Positions 6,847 to 14,412 of a stretch of 15,094 bases of DNA are shown in pieces. The position numbers and the translations under genes were made by a program. Every line of letters begins with the position of its first letter. The first letter of the stretch is position 1. Location of the stretch: assembly GCA_027064945.1 (NCBI GenBank), contig JAMOPB010000144.1:1-15094 (forward strand), read 5' to 3'. The notes under the pieces were generated by a model, which did no database searches, was not told the origin of the DNA, and saw only the letters and a program-made list of their open reading frames with translations. This DNA comes from Candidatus Cloacimonadota bacterium. GTDB lineage: Bacteria; Cloacimonadota; Cloacimonadia; Cloacimonadales; TCS61.

Positions 6847-9723
6847 TCATAATTCTCTTCTTGGCAGAGAAATAATAATTTCCGTTCCAACGCCTTCTTT
6901 ACTACTTACATTTATTGTACCACTGTGGAACTTCACAACCGTGTATATTAATCCCATTCCTAAGCCACTTCCTTCTCTTTTTGTAGTATAAAACGGATCA
7001 AAGATTCTTGGTAATTTATCTTTGGAAATACCACAGCCGGTATCTTTAAAAATTATAACCTGTTTATCTATCTCTTCCATGACTTTTATTGTTAATTTCC
7101 CGCCATCAGGCATAGCTTGTATCGCATTAATTATAATATTAATAAAAGCACTTTTAAGGTTAATTTCATCAAATTTGTTATCTGCTATTTCGCTATCTTT
7201 GGTAAGTTCCAGTTCTACATTACCCTTAACGAATTTACTTTTTAGCAAATTGCAAGTTCTAATCAATAAATCATAAAGATTATGTTGTTTTAATTCCATA
7301 TCATGTGGTGCACTAAAATTTATTAGTTTTCCGATTGTATAAGTTGCATCCTTTATGGAATCATGAATAATATTAATCAATTCCATAAATTCCGGTTTTT
7401 TATCAATATCCGATTCCAACAATTGAATAGCCGAACTAATATTACTAAGAGGATTTTTGATTTCATGAGCAATACCACCGGCAAGTTCGCCGATTCCGGA
7501 CAAACGTTCCGTATAGAGTAATTGTTGTTGAGATCTTCTTTGCTCGGTAATATCCCAGAAAATCCCTAAAATACCTATGAGATTTTGATTTTCATCATAA
7601 ATTGGTGTTTTAACAGCGTGGTAAAATCTTTCATATCCATCTTTTTTCCAACGTTCATCAAATTCAATGGTTTTTTCTTCTTCAATCACAACCGTATCAT
7701 TCTGTCTAAAATTTATAGCAAATTCATAATCAAAAATATCATAATCTGTCTTACCTTTAATGTCATCATTAGTTTTACCTATTAATTTCAAAAAACTCTT
7801 ATTTGCCAACACATATCGCAACTTAACATCTTTATAGAAGATATTTTGAGGAATATGCTCTAACAATGTTTTATATTGCAATTCGCTTCGGATTAATTGT
7901 TGCTCAACTTTCTTTCTTTCATCGATTTCATGAGTAAGTTTGATATTGGTCTCCAGCAATTCTGCTGTTCTTTTATTAACAGCTTTTTCCAAGTCAGTAT
8001 TAATATATTCTAACTTATCTTGAGCTTTTTTTAATTGAGTAATATCTTGAGCAACACCTAAAAGTTTTTTCTCTCCACCAATAACAATTGTCTTAATTTT
8101 AGTATTATACCAATTTTCTTCATTGCTAATGATATCAAAAGATTTTATGATTTGTTCACTATCAAGGTCATTTTCGAAAACTTCTTTATCTAAAGCCGCA
8201 CATGCGTTAAAAATAGATCTATATTCAGGCAATTTAGGGATAAGGTCTTCTATTTTCTTTCCAATTAGATCTTTTTCTTCTAAATGATAATAATTTATTA
8301 AAGCAAGGTTTACAACTTCATACTCTAAATTTTCGTTTTTCAAAAATAACTGAACCGGAAGTGAATCTATGATAGAAGTCAATAGAGTCTTCTGATTTTT
8401 TAATTTTAATTCTGCTCTTTTCCTTTCATAAACCTCTTTTTCTAATAATCTGTGAGAGCGAGCTTTTAGTTGATAACGATAAAATATAATAAATATTAAA
8501 AGGAATAAAGAAAATAAAAGATAGAGCAAAATAATCATTCTAGAGTTTTTTTCTTCTTCTGCTTTTTGCAATTCAAGAATTTTTTTCTCTTTCAACGAAG
8601 TTTGATACTTCATTTCCATATCTTTATTGGCAGTTAGGATTCTTTGATTGGCAATCTCTTCATGTATATTACTGCGTTGTTGATAATGGTGTAATGCGTT
8701 CTTATAATCCCCAAGTTTTTCATACAAATTAGAAAGATTTTCATGAGCTATTTTCTCTGTATTTTTATATCCGTATTTTTTAGATAATTCTAGAGCCTTA
8801 TTCCCATATTCAAAAGCTTTATCATAATCTCCAATATGAGTATATGCTTCACAAAGTAGATTATAAGTAATTAAGTGATTATGTTTATATTGTAAGAATT
8901 TATCTCCTTCAATTTCCAGCATTTCTTGAAAATCTTTAATTGCTGATTCATAATCACCTTGGTACATTTTCAGAATAGCCAGATTACTTTTTGCTGAAAC
9001 AATACCTCTTTCAGAATCAATTTTTTCTGCTATTTCCAGTGATTTATTGTAATAGTCTTCAGCAATTTTGAATTGCCTTTTCCTTTTATAGATTGAGCCA
9101 ATTTGACCAAGAACAGACATCTCTTTGAAATCATCTTTTTCGATAGCTAAAAGATCTTTTGCTTTTAACAAATTATCCATTGCAGAATCATAATCTTCAA
9201 TTGCTTTAAAAACTAATGACAATTTGCTATAAATTGCTATTTGCCGGCTATAATTTTTAGTCTGCTGATAAATTTTCATCGCTTCAAGATATTTTTGGCT
9301 AGCGTCAAAATATTTTGCTTGATCACGATCATAATTACCTTGATATTCGTAAATTTTTGCTAAGTATTCCTTAATATTTTTCGCATTAGCTACTCTACTC
9401 ATTTTTATTAAAAGGTTTCTACCTTTATCATATTTACTATAATTTCTAAATAGGGATGCAATTTTAAAATGAACAGACATCAGCTGATCACTACTAATCT
9501 TTTTCGCATAATATTCGATTTTGTGGATCTCATTATCTATATCATTGATTTCATTTTGTAATTTGTATTCTAAGATATCCAAATATATTTCGCAATTTCT
9601 CTTATAGTCATTTTTAGTTATATTAGACTTCAAACTATCAATATAACTATCATTCCGGATATCTTTAGCAAATAAAAGATTCGAGAATAAAAATAATATT
9701 ATCAATAAAACATTTTTCTTCAT
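6847..9723 (-). CDS. TPR-sensor histidine kinase with two PAS domains
   Basis: I chose the ATG at 9723 because it opens with a clear signal peptide (KKNVLLIILFLFSNLLFA) and lies one base after the response-regulator stop; a TTG at 9744 would put seven odd residues ahead of it. The 958-residue protein has a predicted extracytoplasmic region of about six TPR-like repeats (about 60-360), a coiled coil, one membrane segment (about 395-417), PAS domain 1 (about 445-565), a coiled coil, PAS domain 2 (about 625-740), and the kinase core. The H-box GELAGGIAHEIKNPLSN contains the predicted phosphorylated H753. The N-box NIIINAIQAMPDGG and the G-boxes DTGCGI and GSGLGMGL are intact, so it should be active. 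PAS 2 ends in the usual GILGIFWDITEQ. Its partner is almost surely the adjacent receiver. The signal is unknown; the TPR region suggests protein-protein sensing in the envelope. Confidence 0.92.
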   Translation of the reverse strand: MKKNVLLIILFLFSNLLFAKDIRNDSYIDSLKSNITKNDYKRNCEIYLDILEYKLQNEINDIDNEIHKIEYYAKKISSDQLMSVHFKIASLFRNYSKYDKGRNLLIKMSRVANAKNIKEYLAKIYEYQGNYDRDQAKYFDASQKYLEAMKIYQQTKNYSRQIAIYSKLSLVFKAIEDYDSAMDNLLKAKDLLAIEKDDFKEMSVLGQIGSIYKRKRQFKIAEDYYNKSLEIAEKIDSERGIVSAKSNLAILKMYQGDYESAIKDFQEMLEIEGDKFLQYKHNHLITYNLLCEAYTHIGDYDKAFEYGNKALELSKKYGYKNTEKIAHENLSNLYEKLGDYKNALHHYQQRSNIHEEIANQRILTANKDMEMKYQTSLKEKKILELQKAEEEKNSRMIILLYLLFSLFLLIFIIFYRYQLKARSHRLLEKEVYERKRAELKLKNQKTLLTSIIDSLPVQLFLKNENLEYEVVNLALINYYHLEEKDLIGKKIEDLIPKLPEYRSIFNACAALDKEVFENDLDSEQIIKSFDIISNEENWYNTKIKTIVIGGEKKLLGVAQDITQLKKAQDKLEYINTDLEKAVNKRTAELLETNIKLTHEIDERKKVEQQLIRSELQYKTLLEHIPQNIFYKDVKLRYVLANKSFLKLIGKTNDDIKGKTDYDIFDYEFAINFRQNDTVVIEEEKTIEFDERWKKDGYERFYHAVKTPIYDENQNLIGILGIFWDITEQRRSQQQLLYTERLSGIGELAGGIAHEIKNPLSNISSAIQLLESDIDKKPEFMELINIIHDSIKDATYTIGKLINFSAPHDMELKQHNLYDLLIRTCNLLKSKFVKGNVELELTKDSEIADNKFDEINLKSAFINIIINAIQAMPDGGKLTIKVMEEIDKQVIIFKDTGCGISKDKLPRIFDPFYTTKREGSGLGMGLIYTVVKFHSGTINVSSKEGVGTEIIISLPRREL

Positions 9724-9724
9724 T

Positions 9725-10072
9725 TTAGCCCAATCTACTCTCAATAGTGTTCAATAATTCTTGGTTATTAAATGGTTTCTCTATGAAAATCACATCTAAT
9801 TCCTTTATTTTTTTTATTATATTTTCTTCCAAATATGCTGCCACTAAAATCTTTATTATCGGCTTATCTTTTATTATTGAGATTAATTCTAACCCAATAA
9901 GATCAGGCAAATTCAAATCTGTAACAAGAACATCATAATCATTATTATTTAAGAATTCAATACCTTCATTCCCAGTTAAAGCAGAATCTACTTTATAATT
10001 ATTACGTTTGAAAATCGACGTCATAATGAAGTTAAGAGCTTTATTATCATCAACTACTAAAATTTTTTTCAT
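9725..10072 (-). CDS. Single-domain response regulator (CheY-like receiver)
   Basis: This 115-residue protein is a receiver domain with no output domain. The acidic pair D8-D9, phospho-acceptor D52 (in VLVTDLNLP) and the conserved lysine K99 (in IEKPFN) are present. The usual Ser/Thr that relays phosphorylation, expected at about position 78, is alanine (ILVAAY), which is unusual for a standard switch. The frame is open further upstream into the glycine-rich end of the preceding gene, but the start at 10072 is chosen because it begins exactly at the receiver fold and has a GAGG ribosome binding site. The kinase gene starts one base after its stop, so the two are a co-translated pair. With no DNA-binding part, it probably acts through protein contacts or in a phosphorelay. 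Confidence 0.88.
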   Translation of the reverse strand: MKKILVVDDNKALNFIMTSIFKRNNYKVDSALTGNEGIEFLNNNDYDVLVTDLNLPDLIGLELISIIKDKPIIKILVAAYLEENIIKKIKELDVIFIEKPFNNQELLNTIESRLG

Positions 10073-10095
10073 AGAAACCTCAAATAATTTAAATA

Positions 10096-10117
10096 CGGGA
10101 AGCCGGAAAGCTTCCCG
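10096..10117 (-). terminator. Hairpin between the YgcG-type gene and the response regulator
   Basis: A perfect 8-bp GC-rich stem CGGGAAGC/GCTTCCCG (10096-10103 with 10110-10117) with a 6-base loop lies in the 55-bp gap directly after the YgcG-type stop. On the minus strand it is followed by TATTTAAATTATTT, an imperfect T-tract. It is probably a terminator or attenuator that separates the kamBC/lemA unit from the two-component pair; a processing or stability hairpin is the alternative. Confidence 0.55.
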
Positions 10118-10127
10118 AGAATATTTT

Positions 10128-10874
10128 TTACCAACCTCCGGAAGCTCCTCCGCCACCGAAACTACCACCACCACCGGAAAATCCGCCAAAACCTCCACCA
10201 CCAAAGCCACCGCTTCGATGATTTCCGCCACCTAACATATTCCCTAACAGCAGTGCTGTGAATAATCCTCCACGTCTTCCTCGGAATACTCCTGAAAAAA
10301 TAAATATAAGAAATATTATTGTTCCGATTGGCATAGATTTTCTAGAATCATTATTTCTGGTTTCTCTATATTTTGCAAGCTCTTCATTGGAAATTATTGT
10401 TTCTCCTCTTATCTCAGATGAAACAATGCCAAGTGCTTGCTTTATTCCTTCATAATAATCACCTTTCCTAAATTCCGGTGAAATTACATTTCTGATAATA
10501 TATCCGGCTTTTAAATCTGTGATTATTCCTTCCAAACCATACCCGACCTCGAAACGAACTTTTCTATCATTTACTGAGATTAGAAGCAAAACGCCATTAT
10601 CACGATCTTTCTGACCTAAACCCCATTCTTCAGCAACTCTAAGCGAGTAATCTTCGAGATCTTCGCCTTGAAGAGACTTGATTGTAAGTAAAGCAATTTG
10701 TGCTGAAGTTTCTCGTTCTGTTTGTTGTAACATCTCTTCCAAAGCTCTTTCTTCGCGTGAAGATAAAATGCCTGCTTTATCGTTTACTCTACCTTCTAAT
10801 TTTGGAACTTTTAATGCAAAAATATTTGCTGTAACAAATAGTATCATTAGGATAATTACATATCTTTTTTTCAT
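10128..10874 (-). CDS. TPM-domain (YgcG-type) exported membrane protein with glycine-rich tail
   Basis: This 248-residue protein belongs to the TPM (TLP18.3/Psb32/MOLO-1) family, YgcG branch. It has an N-terminal signal peptide (about 1-20, MKKRYVIILMILFVTANIFA). A TPM domain (about 25-150) follows, with VNDKAGILSSREERALEEML, the block DNGVLLLISVNDRKVRFEVG and GYGLEGIITD. A hydrophobic segment lies at about 183-197, then an RGRRGG turn, a second hydrophobic patch, and a C-terminal Gly/Ser-rich tail (about 218-248). The TPM domain therefore lies outside the cytoplasm with a membrane anchor behind it. The start follows the previous gene's stop by three bases, with GGAG as ribosome binding site. 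LemA and TPM proteins are commonly encoded together; their role is poorly defined but envelope-related. A hairpin follows the stop. Confidence 0.92.
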   Translation of the reverse strand: MKKRYVIILMILFVTANIFALKVPKLEGRVNDKAGILSSREERALEEMLQQTERETSAQIALLTIKSLQGEDLEDYSLRVAEEWGLGQKDRDNGVLLLISVNDRKVRFEVGYGLEGIITDLKAGYIIRNVISPEFRKGDYYEGIKQALGIVSSEIRGETIISNEELAKYRETRNNDSRKSMPIGTIIFLIFIFSGVFRGRRGGLFTALLLGNMLGGGNHRSGGFGGGGFGGFSGGGGSFGGGGASGGW

Positions 10875-10877
10875 AAT

Positions 10878-11543
10878 TTATCGCTCCAAAACTTCTATTT
10901 CATTGCTAAGTTCATTTTCATCATCCGCTTGAATTGGAAAATTTTCAGCAAGAAGATCACCACAGATTTTTATAGCTTCCACCAAATTTTCTGTTGCTGT
11001 TTTAGCTTTGATTCCATCAACGATTTTCTGCACAATATCATTCCATTTTTCCTGCGGGATTAATTCATTAATTCCACTATCGGCAAGCAATTCCACTCTT
11101 TGTTCCAAAACAGAAATAAATATTAGAATTCCTGTTCTGTGAACAGTATTATAGATCCCACTTTCCACAAAATGCCTCAAAGCACGTTCATGCACTTTTC
11201 TTTGCATCACTTTTTTACTGCATATCAAACGATCAATAGCAGGAATATTAGAAAACAAATATGTTATCGTAATTACTAAAAACGTGCTAAATCCATAAAA
11301 AGCAGTAAGATAAACATTATTATAATCCCAAAATTTACTACTTAGCCAATTTTCCAATGAGCTATGAAAAAATAACAAAACTAAGAAATAGACAAATCCT
11401 ACAATTACAGAAAAGAAAAGTTCATAGATAGCATAATCATAGCTTTCGGCAATAATAGCAGTTCCAATTTCACCGCTGGTTTTACTTTCGGCTTCAGCCA
11501 CAGCAGCGCTTATTTTTTCTCTATCTTCTTTAGATAATTTCAT
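10878..11543 (-). CDS. TPM-domain membrane protein (COG3762-like)
   Basis: This 221-residue protein is the second TPM-family member of the cassette, in the form without a signal peptide. The N-terminal region (KEDREKISAAVAEAESKTSGEIGTAI, about 5-30, read in parts) is the first half of the TPM fold. Two membrane segments follow (about 41-59 and 77-97). The second half has the family block GILIFISVLEQRVELLADSGI (138-158) and a helical region that ends in an acidic tail. The TPM fold is thus split by a membrane hairpin, as in the COG3762 type. The start lies 10 bases after the lemA stop, and the ribosome binding site AAGGA overlaps that stop. Pairing with LemA and the YgcG-type protein is a recurrent arrangement; the biochemical role is unknown. 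Confidence 0.9.
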   Translation of the reverse strand: MKLSKEDREKISAAVAEAESKTSGEIGTAIIAESYDYAIYELFFSVIVGFVYFLVLLFFHSSLENWLSSKFWDYNNVYLTAFYGFSTFLVITITYLFSNIPAIDRLICSKKVMQRKVHERALRHFVESGIYNTVHRTGILIFISVLEQRVELLADSGINELIPQEKWNDIVQKIVDGIKAKTATENLVEAIKICGDLLAENFPIQADDENELSNEIEVLER

Positions 11544-11553
11544 AAACTAATCC

Positions 11554-12165
11554 TTAAAATTCTACATTAGGTGCTTGTTCAGCTCCTGCTGTAGATTTGA
11601 AATATGGTTTTTCTTTAAAACCGAACATATTTGCTAAGATCACACGTGGGAATTGTTTGATATAAGAATTAAAAGCTTGAGCTGATTCATTGAATCTTTT
11701 TCTTTCAACAGCAATACGATTTTCTGTTCCTTCCAATTGATCTTGTAAAGCCAGAAAATTTTCATTTGCTTTTAGCTCCGGATATTTTTCCATAACTACC
11801 ATCAATCTTTGCATAGCACCACCCAAAGAGTTTTGTGCTTGTTGGAATTTCTGGAACATAGCAGGATCATTTAGAACTTGATCGGAAATATTAAAAGTTC
11901 CACCGGCTTTTGCTCTTGCTTCCGTTACCATTTTGAAAGTTTCTTGTTCATGCTTTGCATAACCTTTCACAGTATTAACCAAGTTTGGAATTAAATCATA
12001 TCTTCTTTGATATTGATTTTCTACTTGGCTCCATTTTGCTTTTACACTTTCGTCCATTTTTACCATTGAATTATAAGAATTCACACCATAAGAATATAAA
12101 GAGAATAATATTATTACAATTATTCCCAAAACTACACCGCAACCAATTTTAAATTTTTTACTCAT
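11554..12165 (-). CDS. lemA: LemA family membrane protein
   Basis: The 203-residue protein has the standard LemA plan. A single N-terminal membrane helix (about 7-28) is followed by a helical-bundle domain that begins with WSQVENQYQRRYDLIPNLV, the family signature, and VKGYAKHEQETFKMVTEARA. The middle region has FQQAQNSLGGAMQRLMVVMEKYPELKAN in the expected place, and the end has FNSYIKQFPRVILANMFGFKEKPYF. LemA proteins are membrane-attached with the bundle probably outside the cytoplasm; their function remains unclear. The gene starts eight bases inside the end of the GWxTD gene, with a strong AGGAGG ribosome binding site, so it is coupled to that gene. It precedes two TPM genes, the usual partners of LemA. 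Confidence 0.96.
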   Translation of the reverse strand: MSKKFKIGCGVVLGIIVIILFSLYSYGVNSYNSMVKMDESVKAKWSQVENQYQRRYDLIPNLVNTVKGYAKHEQETFKMVTEARAKAGGTFNISDQVLNDPAMFQKFQQAQNSLGGAMQRLMVVMEKYPELKANENFLALQDQLEGTENRIAVERKRFNESAQAFNSYIKQFPRVILANMFGFKEKPYFKSTAGAEQAPNVEF

Positions 12166-12805
12166 ATAAGCCTCCTATTATCTTTCTTAAATTATCTTCA
12201 CTTAAATATTTCTGCCATCTTGCAAATCCTACTTCACTACTTGTTGCGCTATAAATCAAACGCATTTCTCCAAATGTTTGAGTTTCGAAGAAAAGAAATA
12301 TCTCATCTTGTCCATCTTCCATATGATATTTCCATAATTCATAATCTCGGTTTTGGAAAAACTGCTGATCTAAATTATCTAAATCATCAAATTTACCTGT
12401 ATTCCCTTCATAAACTTCAAAGGGTTCACCATATTTTACATAAATCCTTCCTTTATCAGATTCCCAACCTGCTCGAGCACCGCTGAAATTTTTATTTGCA
12501 TATTCTATTCTTTGTTCAATATGAGCCAAAAATTCATTTTCCTCTGAAAGTGGATTCGGATCTAATGATTTCCAAAAGCTCCTCACATAATATTCTCTCT
12601 CCTCTCCTTTTAATTTGCTATAAACTTTCTTCTGATTCTGGTTCATAAAATAATTTGCCAATTTATACTCTTTTTCCAAGTCAACAAATATCCTATTTAT
12701 CTTAGAAGATTTAGTATAATCACTCTTTTTTCTCGGCTTTAAACTTAAAGAACTTAAGCATAAAATTTGCATAACAAAAATGAACACTATTATTTTTTTA
12801 TTCAT
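12158..12805 (-). CDS. GWxTD-domain protein, exported
   Basis: This 215-residue protein starts with a signal peptide (about 1-22). It has no good lipobox, because the Cys at 16 is preceded by Leu. Its core is the GWxTD domain: FWKSLDPNPLSEENEF (about 77-92), a helix EQRIEYANKNF, and GWESDKGRIYVKYGEP (113-128), where the motif reads GWES. The downstream part ends with ELWKYH and FLFFE segments typical of this domain (about residues 155-175). GWxTD proteins are found mainly in the FCB superphylum, are usually exported, and have no known activity. Here the protein is only a little larger than the domain. The start overlaps the kamC stop (ATGA), with AGAGGG as ribosome binding site, and the end overlaps lemA, so it is tightly embedded in the kamBC-lemA operon. 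That link may be functional or incidental. Confidence 0.88.
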   Translation of the reverse strand: MNKKIIVFIFVMQILCLSSLSLKPRKKSDYTKSSKINRIFVDLEKEYKLANYFMNQNQKKVYSKLKGEEREYYVRSFWKSLDPNPLSEENEFLAHIEQRIEYANKNFSGARAGWESDKGRIYVKYGEPFEVYEGNTGKFDDLDNLDQQFFQNRDYELWKYHMEDGQDEIFLFFETQTFGEMRLIYSATSSEVGFARWQKYLSEDNLRKIIGGLYE

Positions 12806-14412
12806 TTTCCCTCTTTCATAAGATTTTTAGCACAATTAATAATCTCTATATCCACGCCTAAGAAAGCAGCTATCATCATAGCCGAACGAGGTGGTTCTGC
12901 TCCTGCTTCTACCTTTTCTAAAGAATAATCCATATAGCGATGTAATTCTTGTAATCGAGCTTCCAATGTGGTCTTGCTTTTCAAACCGTTTATCTCATCA
13001 ACTCGTAATCCTTTAATTCGGTAATGAGTAGCACTTTTTAATGTGGAAGGTAATGTAAAATGTGTAGCTGAAAAACAAATAGCATTCTTCTTCTCAAAGG
13101 TCTTTAAAATTGCAGTTGAAAAAGCTTCACCCTCTTGAGGATTTGTTCCACGAGCAAATTCATCAAAAAGATATAATCCAAAACCTTGCTTTTGCAAAGC
13201 TTCATCAACAGCCACTATTTCAGAGCCAAAACTACTTAAATCCATCCTATTTGATTGTAATCCGCTAAAATAGATAAAATCAAATAGTGGCACGGTAGCT
13301 TTCTCACAAGGTAATGGTATTGCATAAGCAGCAAGATATGCAAATTGACCGAGAAGTTTTAAAATTGTCGTTTTCCCTCCCATATTTGCTCCGGTAAGAA
13401 CGTTTATATTATTGGAAAAACTAAAATCTAATTTTTGGAAAAGCATTCCATTTTTTTTCAAATCTAGAAAGATTGGCAGATTAACAGCTTGCTGAAGATC
13501 AAATTTTCTATTTTTAGTAATTTCCGGAATCGAACAATTATATTTATTACCAAAATCTGCCTTCACCAAAGATACATCAAAAGAAGCAACTTCATCCAAC
13601 GCTTTATAAAGATCATCTTCATACACAGAAATAACTTTGGTTATTTCCACTCTAACTTTTTTCTCTTCGATTGCTAATTCGTAATTTAATAAATCCAACT
13701 CTTGTTCTATTTGCAAAATTGATTCATTTTTACGTAATCTATAGGTGTTATTAGCAAAATTCTCACTTTCCAAACTAAAATTTTTGGAATTTTGTAACAG
13801 TGAATTTAATTCTTTATTATAGCGAGAAACCACAATTTTATCATTGATTTCATCGATTTCTAATTCTTGTTTAGCAGATTCTATTAGATTTTGCATTTTA
13901 AAATTCAAACTATTTTTAAGATTAGAAATCTTTGCTTTTATCTCAGCATATTCTTTAGAATATAAATTGCTTAGATGAAAAGCCGGAGAACGTTGACCAT
14001 CCTTATCCAAGAAAAGAAATAATTCATCCAAATTAGGAATTTGTTGAATGCTATCCAAATTATTATCAAGCAATAACTTCCTAAGATTAGCACTAAAATA
14101 GAGAAAGTTTTTAATCTCGAAGATCTCATAAATTTCCAACGTTTTCAGATTTCCGGCGCGTTGGACAACTTGGTAAATAGGATCTATATGCAAAAGTGAG
14201 TTTCTGGCACTTTCCCAAAAGTCATAACGATTTTTAAGAGTTTGCATCAATTTGCCAATAATTCCATACTGCTTAGTAATGGCAATTTCATCACCACAAG
14301 TGTATGGTTTAATACGTTTTATATAAACTCTACCTAATGCTGAAATTGGTTCTATCAAATCATTAATATCTTTCAAATTCAAAGCTTGGTAAGATAATTT
14401 ATCTAAATACAT
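12802..14412 (-). CDS. kamC: Lysine 5,6-aminomutase reactivase ATPase KamC (MutS-like)
   Basis: This 536-residue protein is a MutS-like ATPase without the DNA mismatch-recognition domains. Residues about 1-320 are a helical, coiled-coil-rich lever region. The ATPase domain (about 325-500) has Walker A GANMGGKT (341-348, K347), the signature region DLSSFGSEI (391-399), Walker B LYLFDE (D417, E418) and the switch histidine H451 in SATH. All key residues are intact. In lysine-fermentation loci such MutS-like genes stand next to kamB and kamDE, and current annotation names them as the ATPase of the lysine 5,6-aminomutase reactivase, which would restore enzyme with damaged B12. The gene overlaps kamB by one base (TAATG) and the GWxTD gene by four (ATGA). 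It is not a mismatch-repair protein. The reactivase role comes from family annotation, not from this sequence alone. Confidence 0.9.
   Translation of the reverse strand: MYLDKLSYQALNLKDINDLIEPISALGRVYIKRIKPYTCGDEIAITKQYGIIGKLMQTLKNRYDFWESARNSLLHIDPIYQVVQRAGNLKTLEIYEIFEIKNFLYFSANLRKLLLDNNLDSIQQIPNLDELFLFLDKDGQRSPAFHLSNLYSKEYAEIKAKISNLKNSLNFKMQNLIESAKQELEIDEINDKIVVSRYNKELNSLLQNSKNFSLESENFANNTYRLRKNESILQIEQELDLLNYELAIEEKKVRVEITKVISVYEDDLYKALDEVASFDVSLVKADFGNKYNCSIPEITKNRKFDLQQAVNLPIFLDLKKNGMLFQKLDFSFSNNINVLTGANMGGKTTILKLLGQFAYLAAYAIPLPCEKATVPLFDFIYFSGLQSNRMDLSSFGSEIVAVDEALQKQGFGLYLFDEFARGTNPQEGEAFSTAILKTFEKKNAICFSATHFTLPSTLKSATHYRIKGLRVDEINGLKSKTTLEARLQELHRYMDYSLEKVEAGAEPPRSAMMIAAFLGVDIEIINCAKNLMKEGK

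Noticed and set aside
6847..9744. Kinase start at TTG 9744
   Set aside because: The ATG at 9723 begins a clean signal peptide directly after the regulator stop; the TTG adds seven residues that spoil it.
9725..10231. Response regulator with a 53-residue N-terminal extension from 10231
   Set aside because: The extension is the out-of-frame reading of the glycine-rich 3' end of the preceding gene plus the hairpin; the receiver fold and ribosome binding site start at 10072.
12802..14412. DNA mismatch-repair MutS
   Set aside because: Only the MutS ATPase part is present and the gene is coupled to kamB; the mismatch-binding domain is absent, which fits KamC.
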